64,000 nucleotides of DNA from Vogesella margarita. Its GTDB lineage: Bacteria > Pseudomonadota > Gammaproteobacteria > Burkholderiales > Chromobacteriaceae. A model generated the notes under the pieces. The model had not been told where the DNA came from, did not search any database, and worked only from the letters and a program-made list of their open reading frames with translations. The translations under genes and the position numbers were made by a program. The stretch is from the NCBI RefSeq assembly GCF_028548475.1, contig NZ_JAQQLE010000011.1, forward strand, positions 1-64,000, given 5' to 3'. This document shows positions 27,002 through 37,894 of the stretch, one piece after another. Every line of letters starts with the position of its first letter. The first letter of the stretch is position 1.

Positions 27002-27328
27002 TTACGGTTTGGGCTTGGAGTTGGCGAGGTACTTCGCCAGACTCTGCAAGGTGGCGTCGTCGATGTCCGACACCCGGAAGGCCGGCATCGCGCGCAGGCC
27101 GCTGCGCGGGATGGTGGTGAAGATCACCTCCGGCAGGCCGCGGCCGAGCAATACCGGGCCGATGCCGGTCTCGTGGCACTTGGCGCAGATTTTTTCGTAG
27201 TACTGCTGGCCTCTGGAGATCTCGGCCGTATCTTCGGCGCTGGCGCTCATCGCCGTCACCGCCAGCAAGCCTGCCAGCAGCACGCCCGGCACGGCGCGCG
27301 TGCCTGTCCTGTTCCCGTTACTCACCAT
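27002..27328 (-). CDS. pchC: Cytochrome c subunit of the alkylphenol methylhydroxylase
   Basis: 108 residues from MVSNGNRTG, chosen because AAGGAG lies 5 nt before it; the frame is open 40 codons upstream without a site. A Sec signal ends near SASAEDT, the haem site is C48-A-K-C51-H52, and the axial Met is probably Met81 (LRAMPAF). Size and spacing match PchC of p-cresol methylhydroxylase and EhyA of eugenol hydroxylase. It accepts electrons from FAD and passes them to a periplasmic carrier, here perhaps the HiPIP or an azurin elsewhere. It is the first gene of the cluster. Confidence 0.88.
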   Translation of the reverse strand: MVSNGNRTGTRAVPGVLLAGLLAVTAMSASAEDTAEISRGQQYYEKICAKCHETGIGPVLLGRGLPEVIFTTIPRSGLRAMPAFRVSDIDDATLQSLAKYLANSKPKP

Positions 27329-27889
27329 TTTTCTCCTTGTGTGTGTCCGCACTTCACCCGTCTGCCGTCGCGGCGAAACTGTTATGGCCTGCTGATGACG
27401 GGGTGAAACCGCTTGCCCACCAGACGCTGTTTTTTTGACCTGATGCAAGGTTGTTGCAACACCGATCTGGTAGTGGTGCCAAAACTCTATAGTCGATGCC
27501 GCGGCCCCTCAATATCGTTTTTTGGGTATTTATGGCACTTTTTTGGGAAATGTAGTTTTCGCATTACAAAAATGTGAAACCGCGCTAAGTGGCTGACATA
27601 AAAAACGATTTTTCGCGATGGCATTGACCGCCCCCGCCCCGTCCTCGCCGCCGGCCGCCACCCTCACTGAAAAGTAGCAGCTAAAACGGGCCACGGTTTC
27701 CGTCCCCGTCCCCGCCCTGCGGCCAACGTTGGCCGCAGCTTTCCCGCAAAGTACAGGACCGCTGCGACGGCACACCCTTGTCCATCGCGCGGCCTGTCTG
27801 ATGGCAGCGCGGTTATGCCGCAAAGGCATTCCTGCACCGCCCGCCATCGCGTATGCTGTCCTGTCTTCCCTTTCGTTTGCCGCGCCGCC
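27329..27889. promoter_or_regulatory. 561-bp divergent regulatory region between the alkylphenol and pmd clusters
   Basis: No gene is seen. The middle (about 27440-27620) is much richer in A and T than its surroundings. On the minus strand TTGAGG and TATAGA (27494-27488 area) are separated by only 15 nt, which would suit an activator-dependent promoter for the cytochrome gene. A GTTGGCCGCA palindrome lies at 27717-27738. No operator could be assigned to the AraC or LysR proteins. Confidence 0.45.
27717..27738. repeat. Head-to-head GTTGGCCGCA pair, 22-bp perfect palindrome
   Basis: Two core copies (27718-27727 minus, 27728-27737 plus) abut with no spacer, so the whole is a palindrome centred on AACGTT. 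No T-run follows it. Confidence 0.85.
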
Positions 27890-28804
27890 ATGGACCTGAA
27901 ACAGATCGAGTATTTCGTCCGCGTTGCCGAGCTGGGCAGCTTCACCCGCGCCTCCATCGTGCTCGACATCGCGCAGCCGGCACTCAGCCGCCAGATCCGC
28001 CAGCTGGAGGTGGAATTGCGCCAGACGCTGCTCTTGCGCAACGGCCGCGGCGTGACGCTGACCGAGGCCGGCAAGCTGCTGCTGGAACATGGCCGCGGCG
28101 TGCTGCACCAGGTGGAGCGCGCCAAGGAGGAGCTGGGCCGTGTGCGCGGCGCACTGGCCGGCAAGGTGGCGCTGGGGCTGCCACCCAGCCTGTCGCGGGT
28201 ACTGTCGGTACCGCTGTCGCGCGCCTTCCGCACCCGCCTGCCGCAGGCATCGCTGGCGATCCGCGAGGGACTGTCCGCCAACATGCTGGAAGCACTGCGC
28301 AATGGCCGCCTCGACATCGCGCTGCTGTACAACCCGGTGCCGTCGTCCGACATCGACATCACGCCGCTGTGCGACGAGATGCTGTACCTGGTGGAGCTGG
28401 CCGCAGGCGATGCCGCGCCGGGCGCGGTGTCGCTGGCTGAGCTGGCCGCCCGGCCGCTGGTGATCCCGTCGCAGCCGCACGCCATCCGCATGCTGGTGGA
28501 GTCGCAGCTCGGCGCCCTGGGCTTGCGGCCAACCATCGCGCTGGAGATCGACAGCGTGCCGGCCATCCTGGAGCTGGTCGCCGACGGTGCCGGCTGCGCG
28601 GTGCTGTCGCGGCTGGCGGTATCGACCAGCGACAAGGCGGCGCGGCTGGGGCTGCGCCCGATCGGCGAACCGGGCCTGGTCAGCCGCCTGGCGCTGGCCG
28701 TCAGCTCGCACCGCCCCAGCACGCTGACGCAGCAGGCGATGCAGGAACTGGTACGCGAGATGGTGCCGCCCATCGTGGCCGCCCCGGACTTGCCGCCGGC
28801 GTAG
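27890..28804 (+). CDS. pmdR: LysR-type regulator, probable activator of the pmd operon
   Basis: 304 residues starting MDLKQIEYFVRVAELGSFTR. The helix-turn-helix (about 17-36) contains ASIVLDIAQPALSRQIRQLE, and the C-terminal periplasmic-binding-like sensing domain includes RVLSVPLSRAF and GLSANMLEALRNGRLDIALLY. It lies 114 bp upstream of pmdU on the same strand. In Comamonas sp. E6 a LysR protein (PmdR) activates the same pathway; the name here is by position and family, not proven orthology. A frame upstream of this ATG is not used. One repeat core lies in it. Confidence 0.8.
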   Translation: MDLKQIEYFVRVAELGSFTRASIVLDIAQPALSRQIRQLEVELRQTLLLRNGRGVTLTEAGKLLLEHGRGVLHQVERAKEELGRVRGALAGKVALGLPPSLSRVLSVPLSRAFRTRLPQASLAIREGLSANMLEALRNGRLDIALLYNPVPSSDIDITPLCDEMLYLVELAAGDAAPGAVSLAELAARPLVIPSQPHAIRMLVESQLGALGLRPTIALEIDSVPAILELVADGAGCAVLSRLAVSTSDKAARLGLRPIGEPGLVSRLALAVSSHRPSTLTQQAMQELVREMVPPIVAAPDLPPA

Positions 28805-28918
28805 GCCCATGCCGCCGCGGCTGGCGGTTATTCCCGAGCCCAACCCATAGCAAACCGTTATATCTACTAGTTAGCTATCCATATTTTGCAGCATTGTCGG
28901 CCGGCAGATACTGGCCAC

Positions 28919-30019
28919 ATGCAGACCTCTATCCCTACCCTGTTCATGCGCGGCGGCACGTCGCGTGGCCCGTTCTTCAATGCCGCGGATTTGCCCGCCG
29001 ACATTGAACTGCGCAACCGCGTACTGCTCGCCGTCATGGGTTCGCCCGACCGTCGCCAGATCGACGGCCTCGGCGGTGCCAATCCGCTGACCAGCAAGGT
29101 CGGCATCGTCGACCTCGGCAGCACGCCCGGCATCGACCTGACCTTCCTGTTCGCGCAGATCACGCCGGACAAGGACACCGTCGATACCACCCCCAACTGC
29201 GGCAATATGCTGGCCGCAGTGGTGCCGTTCGCGCTGGAGACCGGCATGCTGCAGCCGCAGGGCGACACCAGCACCTTCCGCGTGCTGACGCTGAATACCG
29301 GCATGGCCTGCGACGTGACGGTGGAAACACCTAACGGCCAGGTGCGCTACGACGGCGACGCCCGCATCGACGGCGTCCCCGGCACCGCCTCGCCGATCAC
29401 CATCAACTTCCTCGATACCGCCGGTTCGGTATGTTCCGGCCTGCTGCCCACCGGCAAGGTGCGCGACACCGTGACCGTTGCCGGCATCGGCGATATCGAA
29501 GTCACCTGCATCGACAACGGCATGCCGCTGGTGATGCTGCGTGCCGCCGACGTTGGCCGCAGCGGCTACGAAACGGTGGCCGAGATGAATGCCGACACCG
29601 AACTGAAGAGCAAGCTGGAAGCGCTGCGTCTGGAGTGCGGCCAGCGGATGGGCCTGGGCGATGTCAGCAAGAAAACCTATCCCAAGATGACGCTGATCGC
29701 GCCGCCGCGCGAGCCCGGCGGCAGCCTCACCACCCGCAGCTTCATCCCGCACGTGTGCCACGACGCCATCGGCGTGCTGGCCGCGGTCACCGTCGGCACC
29801 GCCTGCGTGCTGGAAGGCGCCATTACCGACGGCATCGCCCGCATCGGCGACGGCCGCAGCAAGCGCGTGTCAGTGGAACACCCGACCGGCGAATTCTCGG
29901 TGGAGCTGGAGACCGATCCGGCCAACCCGCAAAGCGTGACCCGCGCCGCGCTGCTGCGCACCGCGCGGCTGATCATGAAGGGCGAAGTGATGATTCCGGC
30001 TGCCGTCTGGCAGCGTTAG
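28919..30019 (+). CDS. pmdU: 4-Oxalomesaconate tautomerase/isomerase (GalD/LigU, PrpF family)
   Basis: 366 residues. PrpF-fold motifs are FMRGGTSRGPFFNAADLP, DGLGGANPLTSKVGIV, TPNCGNMLAAVVPFALE and PRLEPGG-like PREPGGSLTTRSFIPH. It isomerises the 4-oxalomesaconate produced by PDC hydrolase so that hydration can follow. Gene order here matches pmdUKEFDABC of Comamonas. The ATG has no clear ribosome site; an in-frame TTG eleven codons earlier is the only other option. Confidence 0.88.
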   Translation: MQTSIPTLFMRGGTSRGPFFNAADLPADIELRNRVLLAVMGSPDRRQIDGLGGANPLTSKVGIVDLGSTPGIDLTFLFAQITPDKDTVDTTPNCGNMLAAVVPFALETGMLQPQGDTSTFRVLTLNTGMACDVTVETPNGQVRYDGDARIDGVPGTASPITINFLDTAGSVCSGLLPTGKVRDTVTVAGIGDIEVTCIDNGMPLVMLRAADVGRSGYETVAEMNADTELKSKLEALRLECGQRMGLGDVSKKTYPKMTLIAPPREPGGSLTTRSFIPHVCHDAIGVLAAVTVGTACVLEGAITDGIARIGDGRSKRVSVEHPTGEFSVELETDPANPQSVTRAALLRTARLIMKGEVMIPAAVWQR

Positions 30020-30132
30020 GAGCCGCTAACAAAACCTCGCAGAGCACCTGAGCCAAGGCGCGCCGACGCAGACAGTACAAGTCGTACGGCAAGGAGGCGC
30101 AACGCAGGATCAGGGGTTTTGTTAGTGGCTCC
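30019..30132. repeat. 114-bp intergenic element with 18-bp terminal inverted repeats
   Basis: GGAGCCGCTAACAAAACC at the left is matched by its inverse GGTTTTGTTAGTGGCTCC at the right (17 of 18). The interior (GCGCGCCGACGCAGACAGT, then GTCGTACGGCAAGG) has no coding capacity. The left arm begins at the last base of the pmdU stop codon. It looks like a small non-autonomous mobile element or structured intergenic repeat. The transcript of the pmd operon would run through it as a long hairpin. Confidence 0.75.
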
Positions 30133-30275
30133 AAGCAGTATTCGCCGGTCAATCGATCCTTATACAACAACAGGAGAGGACGATCCCGCCGCCACGCGGC
30201 AGCCGGCAACCGTTTTACCCCGCCAAACCGCCACAGAGCGGTTTCGAGTCCAAACGCAACATAGAGATAACGACC

Positions 30276-31631
30276 ATGACCAAACCATCTGTTGATGTGC
30301 AGGAGTTCATCAACCGCCATCCGTTCTCGCGGTTCCAGTGGATTACCTTCGCGTTGTGCTTCTGCATCGTGCTGTTGGACGGTTTCGATACCGCCGCCAT
30401 CGGCTATATCGCGCCGTCGCTGATCCAGGAGTGGGGCGTCAGCAAGCCGGCACTGGCACCGGTGCTCAGCGCCGCGCTGTTCGGTCTTGCCGCCGGCGCG
30501 CTGATGGCCGGCCCGCTGGCCGACCGTCTCGGCCGCAAGAAGGTCCTGACCGGCTCGGTACTGGTGCTGGGCCTGTTCACGCTGCTTTCCGGTTTTGCCG
30601 GTGACCTGCAGAGCCTGACCGTGATGCGCTTCATCACCGGTATCGGCCTCGGTGCGGCGATGCCCAATGCGGTGACGCTGATGAGCGAATACTGCCCCAC
30701 CGCGCGCCGCTCGCTGCTGACCAATGCCATGTTCTGCGGCTTCCCGCTGGGCGCGGCCTTCGGCGGCTTCCTCGCCTCGTGGATGATTCCGCAGTGGGGC
30801 TGGCGCAGCGTGCTGGTATTCGGCGGCGTGTCGCCACTGCTGTTGCTGGTGGTGTTGCTGCTGCTGTTGCCGGAATCGGTGCGTTACATGGTGGCCAAGG
30901 GCTATGACCACGCCCGTATCCAGGCGGTCATGAGCCGCATCTCCGCCACTGCCAGCGAGGCCGCCTCCTTCTTCCTGTCCGAAACCCGTGCCGTCGCCGC
31001 CGGCAAGAGCGGCCTCGGCGTGGTGCTGTCGCCGTCCTACCGTGTCGGCTCGGTGATGCTGTGGCTGGCCTACTTCATGGGTCTGGTGATCTTCTACGCA
31101 CTGGTCAACTGGATGCCGATCCTGTTCAAGGACGCCGGTATTGCCCCGAAACAGGCGATGCTGATTTCGGCACTGTTCCCGCTGGGTGGCGTCGGCGCCG
31201 TGTTCTGCGGCTGGCTGATGGACCGTTTCAACGCCGACCGCATCATCGCCATCGGCTATCTGCTCACCGCGGCATCGATCTACGCCATCGGCCAGGCGAC
31301 CGGCAGTGTCGGCCTGCTGGTGCTGGTGGTGTTCGTCGCCGGCACCATCATGAATACCGCGCAATCGTCGCTGCCGGCACTGGCCGCCGGCTTCTACCCG
31401 ACCCAGGGTCGCGCCACCGGCGTGGCCTGGATGCTGGGCATCGGCCGTTTCGGCGGCATTGCCGGCTCTTTCCTGGTGGCAGAACTGGCACGCCGCCAGC
31501 TGGGCTTCGACCAGGTGTTCATGGTGCTGGCCATCCCGGGGCTGATCGCCGCGGCGGCCCTGTTCATCAAGCTGCGTGCCCATCCCGACAGCGGCAAGGT
31601 CTCGCTGCAGGCGATGCCGCAAAGCCACTAA
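30276..31631 (+). CDS. pmdK: MFS aromatic acid:H+ symporter (PcaK/GalT-like)
   Basis: 451 residues with 12 predicted membrane helices. AAHS-family signatures are VLLDGFDTAAIGYIAPSL in helix 1, the DRLGRKKVL loop, and PESVRYMVAKG after helix 6. It would import protocatechuate, 4-hydroxybenzoate or gallate across the inner membrane. Its place between the tautomerase and hydratase genes matches PmdK. The upstream 256 bp hold the inverted-repeat element, so expression may depend on read-through or an internal promoter. Confidence 0.88.
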   Translation: MTKPSVDVQEFINRHPFSRFQWITFALCFCIVLLDGFDTAAIGYIAPSLIQEWGVSKPALAPVLSAALFGLAAGALMAGPLADRLGRKKVLTGSVLVLGLFTLLSGFAGDLQSLTVMRFITGIGLGAAMPNAVTLMSEYCPTARRSLLTNAMFCGFPLGAAFGGFLASWMIPQWGWRSVLVFGGVSPLLLLVVLLLLLPESVRYMVAKGYDHARIQAVMSRISATASEAASFFLSETRAVAAGKSGLGVVLSPSYRVGSVMLWLAYFMGLVIFYALVNWMPILFKDAGIAPKQAMLISALFPLGGVGAVFCGWLMDRFNADRIIAIGYLLTAASIYAIGQATGSVGLLVLVVFVAGTIMNTAQSSLPALAAGFYPTQGRATGVAWMLGIGRFGGIAGSFLVAELARRQLGFDQVFMVLAIPGLIAAAALFIKLRAHPDSGKVSLQAMPQSH

Positions 31632-31701
31632 TCCCTGCCGCAGCGGCCGGGGCAGCCACCTGCCCCGCCCGCGCCGCTCCTGCTACTAAAAGGAAACCGA
31701 C

Positions 31702-32727
31702 ATGATCATCGACATTCACGGCCACTACACCACCGCGCCCAAGGCGCTGGAAGACTGGCGCAAGCGTCAGGTCGACAACCTGGCTACCCCGGAACTGGGC
31801 CCGAAAGTGTCCGAGCTGAAGATCAGCGACGACGAGCTGCGCGACACCATCGAGAGCAACCAGCTGCGCCTGATGAAGGAACGCGGCGCCGACCTGACCA
31901 TCTTCAGCCCGCGCGCCAGCTTCATGGCGCACCACATCGGCGACTTCAACACCTCGTCGACCTGGGCGGCGATCTGCAACGAGCTGTGCTACCGCGTGTC
32001 CCAGCTGTTCCCGGACCACTTCATCGGCGCGGCGATGCTGCCGCAAAGCCCGGGCGTGGATCCGGCCAGCTGCATTCCGGAGCTGGAAAAGTGCGTCAAC
32101 GACTACGGCTTTGTCGGCATCAACCTCAACCCGGACCCGTCCGGCGGCCACTGGACCAGCCCGCCGCTGTCCGACAAGCAGTGGTACCCGATCTACGAAA
32201 AAATGGTGGAGTACGATATCCCGGCGATGATCCACGTCTCCACCAGCTGCAACTGCGCGTTCCACACCACCGGCGCGCACTACCTGAACGCCGACACCAC
32301 CGCCTTCATGCAGTGCCTGACCTCGGACCTGTTCAAGGACTTCCCGACACTGAAGTTCGTGATCCCGCACGGCGGCGGCGCGGTGCCCTACCACTGGGGC
32401 CGCTTCCGTGGTCTGGCGCAGGAGCTGAAAAAGCCGCTGCTGAAGGATCACCTGCTCAACAACATCTTCTTTGACACCTGCGTCTACCACCAGCCGGGCA
32501 TCGACCTGCTGACGCGCGTGATTCCGGTCGACAACGTGCTGTTCGCTTCCGAGATGATCGGTGCCGTGCGCGGTATCGACCCGGAAACCGGCCACTACTA
32601 CGACGACACCAAGCGCTACATCGAAGCGGCCAACCTCACCGCCGACGAGCGTCACCAGATCTACGAAGGCAACGCCCGCCGCGTGTACTCGCGCCTGGAT
32701 GCGGCGCTGAAGGCCAAGGGCAAGTAA
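31702..32727 (+). CDS. pmdE: 4-Oxalomesaconate hydratase (LigJ-type amidohydrolase)
   Basis: 341 residues, the same length as LigJ. Amidohydrolase metal motif DIHGHYTT lies at 4-11, with further ligands in [10 protein letters not shown] and [17 protein letters not shown], and [17 protein letters not shown] near the end. It adds water to 4-oxalomesaconate to give 4-carboxy-4-hydroxy-2-oxoadipate. It is unrelated to the GalB hydratase used in the Pseudomonas putida gallate pathway. AAAAGGAAACC precedes the ATG. Confidence 0.92.
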   Translation: MIIDIHGHYTTAPKALEDWRKRQVDNLATPELGPKVSELKISDDELRDTIESNQLRLMKERGADLTIFSPRASFMAHHIGDFNTSSTWAAICNELCYRVSQLFPDHFIGAAMLPQSPGVDPASCIPELEKCVNDYGFVGINLNPDPSGGHWTSPPLSDKQWYPIYEKMVEYDIPAMIHVSTSCNCAFHTTGAHYLNADTTAFMQCLTSDLFKDFPTLKFVIPHGGGAVPYHWGRFRGLAQELKKPLLKDHLLNNIFFDTCVYHQPGIDLLTRVIPVDNVLFASEMIGAVRGIDPETGHYYDDTKRYIEAANLTADERHQIYEGNARRVYSRLDAALKAKGK

Positions 32728-32737
32728 GGACATCACC

Positions 32738-33433
32738 ATGACACAAGCCATGAACCAACTCGGTATCGTCAAACGCAACATCGAGCGCGCCGATCCCGCC
32801 GCCGTCGCCAAGCTGGCACAGTTCGGCGTCGCCACCATTCACGAAGCGATGGGCCGCGTCGGCCTGATGCAGCCGTACATGCGCCCGGTGTACAAGGGCG
32901 CCAAGATCTGCGGCACCGCCGTCACCGTGCTGCTGCAGCCGGGCGACAACTGGATGATGCACGTCGCTGCCGAGCAGCTGCAGCCGGGCGATGTCGCCGT
33001 GGCCGCCTGCACCGCCGACAACAGCGACGGCTTCTTCGGTGACCTGCTGGCCACCAGTTTCCAGGCACGCGGAGCCCGCGGCCTGATCATCGACGGCGGC
33101 GTGCGCGATGTGGAAGAGCTGGAAAAGATGGGCTTCCCGGTGTTCAGCAAGGCCATCAGCGCCAAGGGCACCATTAAGGCGACGCTGGGTTCGGTCAACA
33201 TCCCGGTGATCTGCGCCGGCGCACTGGTAAACCCGGGCGACGTGGTGATCGCCGACGTCGACGGCGTGGTAGTGGTACCGGCCGCCATCGCCCAGCAGGT
33301 GGCCGACGCCGCCGAGAAGCGCGAGAGCTTCGAAGGCGAGAAGCGCGAGAAGCTGGCCGCCGGCGTACTGGGCCTCGACATGTACAAGATGCGCGAGCCG
33401 CTGGAAAAAGCCGGCCTGCGTTACATCGACTGA
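32738..33433 (+). CDS. pmdF: 4-Carboxy-4-hydroxy-2-oxoadipate aldolase (LigK/ProA type)
   Basis: 231 residues of the RraA-like class II aldolase family: [42 protein letters not shown], and [23 protein letters not shown]. It splits 4-carboxy-4-hydroxy-2-oxoadipate into pyruvate and oxaloacetate, and such enzymes also decarboxylate oxaloacetate. It starts 10 bp after pmdE. A second in-frame Met (MNQLG) five codons in is a possible alternative start. Confidence 0.92.
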   Translation: MTQAMNQLGIVKRNIERADPAAVAKLAQFGVATIHEAMGRVGLMQPYMRPVYKGAKICGTAVTVLLQPGDNWMMHVAAEQLQPGDVAVAACTADNSDGFFGDLLATSFQARGARGLIIDGGVRDVEELEKMGFPVFSKAISAKGTIKATLGSVNIPVICAGALVNPGDVVIADVDGVVVVPAAIAQQVADAAEKRESFEGEKREKLAAGVLGLDMYKMREPLEKAGLRYID

Positions 33434-33450
33434 AGCGGCGCCACGCCGCC

Positions 33451-33475
33451 AGGTTGGCCGCACTGCGGCCAACCT
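33451..33475. repeat. Inverted pair of GGTTGGCCGCA repeats inside the pmd operon
   Basis: AGGTTGGCCGCA and TGCGGCCAACCT face each other with one base between, in the 61-bp gap between pmdF and pmdD. There is no T-run, and the genes on both sides belong to one pathway, so strong termination is unlikely. Confidence 0.8.
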
Positions 33476-33494
33476 TGAGCTCAAGGACAGAATC

Positions 33495-34418
33495 ATGCAA
33501 TTTCAGAAAACCCCCGGCTGGCTGGACTGGTACCAGGGCCCGAGCAAACCCAAGTTCCAGCTGCCGGCCGGTGCGGTGGATGCCCACTGCCACGTGTTCG
33601 GCCCGGGCGAGGAATTCCCGTTCGCACCGGAGCGCAAGTACACCCCGTGCGATGCCAGCAAGCACCAGCTGTTCGCCTTGCGCGACCAGCTCGGCTTTGC
33701 CCGCAACGTCATCGTGCAGGCCACCTGTCACGGCGCCGACAACCGCGCCATGGTCGATGCGCTGCTGCACTCCGATGGCAAGGCACGCGGTGTCGCCACC
33801 GTGCGCCGCAGCGTGACGGATGAAGAACTGCAGGCGATGCACGACGCCGGCGTGCGCGGCGTGCGCTTCAACTTCGTCAAGCGGCTGGTGGATTTCACCC
33901 CCAAGGACGAACTGATGGAGATCGCCAGCCGCATTGCCCGCTTCGGCTGGCACGTGGTGATCTATTTTGAAGCGGTGGACCTGCCGGAGCTGTGGGACTT
34001 CTTCACCGGCCTGCCGACCACCGTGGTGGTCGACCACATGGGCCGCCCCGACGTAAGCAAGCCGCTGGACGGCCCGGAGTTCGAGCTGTTCCTGAAATTC
34101 ATGCGCGACAACCCGAACGTGTGGAGCAAGGTCAGCTGCCCGGAACGCCTGTCGCTGACCGGCCCCAAGGCGCTGGACGGCGAACAGGCCGCCTACCGCG
34201 ACGTGGTGCCGTTTGCACGCCGGGTAGTCGAGGAATTCCCGGATCGGGTACTGTGGGGCACCGACTGGCCGCACCCGAACCTGAAGGACCACATGCCGGA
34301 CGACGGCCTGCTGGTGGACTTCATCCCGCACATCGCGCCGACCGCCGAGCTGCAGCACAAGCTGCTGGTGGCCAACCCGATGCGCCTGTACTGGCCGGAA
34401 GAAACACAGGAAGCGTAA
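33495..34418 (+). CDS. pmdD: 2-Pyrone-4,6-dicarboxylate hydrolase (LigI type)
   Basis: 307 residues of the amidohydrolase superfamily (cog3618). Motifs are VDAHCHVFGPGEEFPFAP, TVRRSVTDEELQAMHDAGVRG, VVVDHMGRPDV and the C-terminal WGTDWPHPNLK. It opens the lactone 2-pyrone-4,6-dicarboxylate to 4-oxalomesaconate without needing metal in LigI. It follows the repeat hairpin and precedes pmdA by 3 bp. Confidence 0.94.
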   Translation: MQFQKTPGWLDWYQGPSKPKFQLPAGAVDAHCHVFGPGEEFPFAPERKYTPCDASKHQLFALRDQLGFARNVIVQATCHGADNRAMVDALLHSDGKARGVATVRRSVTDEELQAMHDAGVRGVRFNFVKRLVDFTPKDELMEIASRIARFGWHVVIYFEAVDLPELWDFFTGLPTTVVVDHMGRPDVSKPLDGPEFELFLKFMRDNPNVWSKVSCPERLSLTGPKALDGEQAAYRDVVPFARRVVEEFPDRVLWGTDWPHPNLKDHMPDDGLLVDFIPHIAPTAELQHKLLVANPMRLYWPEETQEA

Positions 34419-34421
34419 ACC

Positions 34422-36677
<2,256 letters not shown>

Positions 36678-36820
36678 AAAAACCTGTTTACGATCAGCTG
36701 CGCGTCGGCGATACGGCGCTGAATTCGGCTCAGTGATGCGTATTTACGCTGAGTAAACTCCGCGCACCTCACGTTTTTGCCTTGTCTCGCTCTAGCTCGC
36801 GAGATCGTAAACAGGCTTTT
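36678..36820. repeat. 143-bp intergenic element with 18-bp terminal inverted repeats
   Basis: AAAAACCTGTTTACGATC at the left is matched by GATCGTAAACAGGCTTTT at the right (16-17 of 18). The interior contains GCGTCGGCGATACGGCGCTG and a CTCGCGAG palindrome, with no coding capacity. The element fills exactly the space from the pmdC stop to the AAGGAG ribosome site of the next gene. It differs in sequence from the 114-bp element upstream of pmdK but has the same plan. Confidence 0.78.
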
Positions 36821-36833
36821 AAGGAGCAAACCC

Positions 36834-37847
36834 ATGCAACAGCGACAACTCGGCCCGTTCTCTGTCTCGGCCATTGGCCTCGGCTGCATGAACCTCAGCC
36901 ACGCCTACGGCGTGCCGCCGGCGCCGGAACAGGCCGAGGCGCTGTTGCTGGCGGCGCTGGACGCCGGCATCACCCTGTTCGATACCGCCGCGCTGTACGG
37001 CTTTGGCGCCAACGAGGAGCTGGTGGGCCGCGTGCTGGCGCCGCACCGCAGCCGCATCACGCTGGCCAGCAAGTGCGGCATGACCGGGGTGCCCTCTGAA
37101 AACGGGTTCAAGCGGGTCATCGACGGCCGGCCGGACACGCTGAAGCGCACCTGCGAAGACGCGCTGCGCCGACTGCGCACCGAGGTGATCGACCTCTACT
37201 ATCTGCACCGCTGGGACAAGCAGGTGCCGATCGAGGACAGCGTCGGCGCGCTGGCCGAGCTGGTGCGCGAGGGCAAGATTCGCAGCATCGGCCTGTCCGA
37301 GGTGTCCGCCACCACCCTGCGCCGCGCGCACGCGGTGCACCCGATTGCCGCGCTGCAGACCGAGTATTCGCTGTGGACGCGCAATGCCGAGATCGCGGTG
37401 CTGGATGCCTGCCGCGAGCTGGGGGTGGCGTTTGTTGCCTTCAGCCCGCTGGGCCGCGGCTTCCTCGCCGATGGCCTGCCGGACATGGCCACCTTGGCGG
37501 CACTGGATGGCAAGGACATCCGCCGCGCGATGCCGCGCTTCTCCGCGGACAACCATGCGGCCAACCTTGCGCTGCTGGCCGAGTACCGCGCCATCGCCGC
37601 CGATGCCGGCAGCACCCCGGCGCAGCTGGCGCTGGCCTGGCTGCTGACGCGCGGCGAGCACGTGATCCCGATCCCCGGCACCACCAGCGTCCCGCACCTG
37701 CTGGAAGACGTGGCCGCCGCCGGCAAGCAGCCCGGCGTGGACACGCTGCAGCGGCTGGACGCGCTGTTCGCCCGCGGCGCGGTGGCCGGCCCGCGCTACA
37801 ACGCCGCCACCCAGACCGAGATCGACACCGAGGAATTTGCCGCCTGA
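36834..37847 (+). CDS. Aldo/keto reductase
   Basis: 337 residues from MQQRQLGPFSVSAIGLGCMN, with AAGGAG 7 nt before the ATG. The tetrad residues are seen in FDTAALYG (Asp, Tyr), TLASKCGM (Lys) and YYLHRWDKQV (His), followed by GKIRSIGLSEVSATTLRRAH and VIPIPGTTSVPHLLEDV. It resembles the AKR13/YhdN-type potassium-channel-like reductases that use NADPH on aldehydes. Its substrate is unknown; position suggests an aromatic or pathway aldehyde. Confidence 0.88.
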   Translation: MQQRQLGPFSVSAIGLGCMNLSHAYGVPPAPEQAEALLLAALDAGITLFDTAALYGFGANEELVGRVLAPHRSRITLASKCGMTGVPSENGFKRVIDGRPDTLKRTCEDALRRLRTEVIDLYYLHRWDKQVPIEDSVGALAELVREGKIRSIGLSEVSATTLRRAHAVHPIAALQTEYSLWTRNAEIAVLDACRELGVAFVAFSPLGRGFLADGLPDMATLAALDGKDIRRAMPRFSADNHAANLALLAEYRAIAADAGSTPAQLALAWLLTRGEHVIPIPGTTSVPHLLEDVAAAGKQPGVDTLQRLDALFARGAVAGPRYNAATQTEIDTEEFAA

Positions 37848-37871
37848 ACGGCGAGGTTTCTGCTCTGCTTC

Positions 37872-37894
37872 GCCCGCCTCCGGCGGGCTTTTTT
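37872..37894 (+). terminator. Terminator after the aldo/keto reductase
   Basis: GCCCGCC and GGCGGGC pair across TCC and are followed by TTTTTT. The stem is also just outside the convergent LysR stop. Confidence 0.88.

Noticed and set aside
27530-27550. TGGCAC followed by TTGGG as a sigma-54 promoter
   Set aside because: The second box should read TTGC(A/T) at fixed spacing; here it is TGGGA, so the match is poor.
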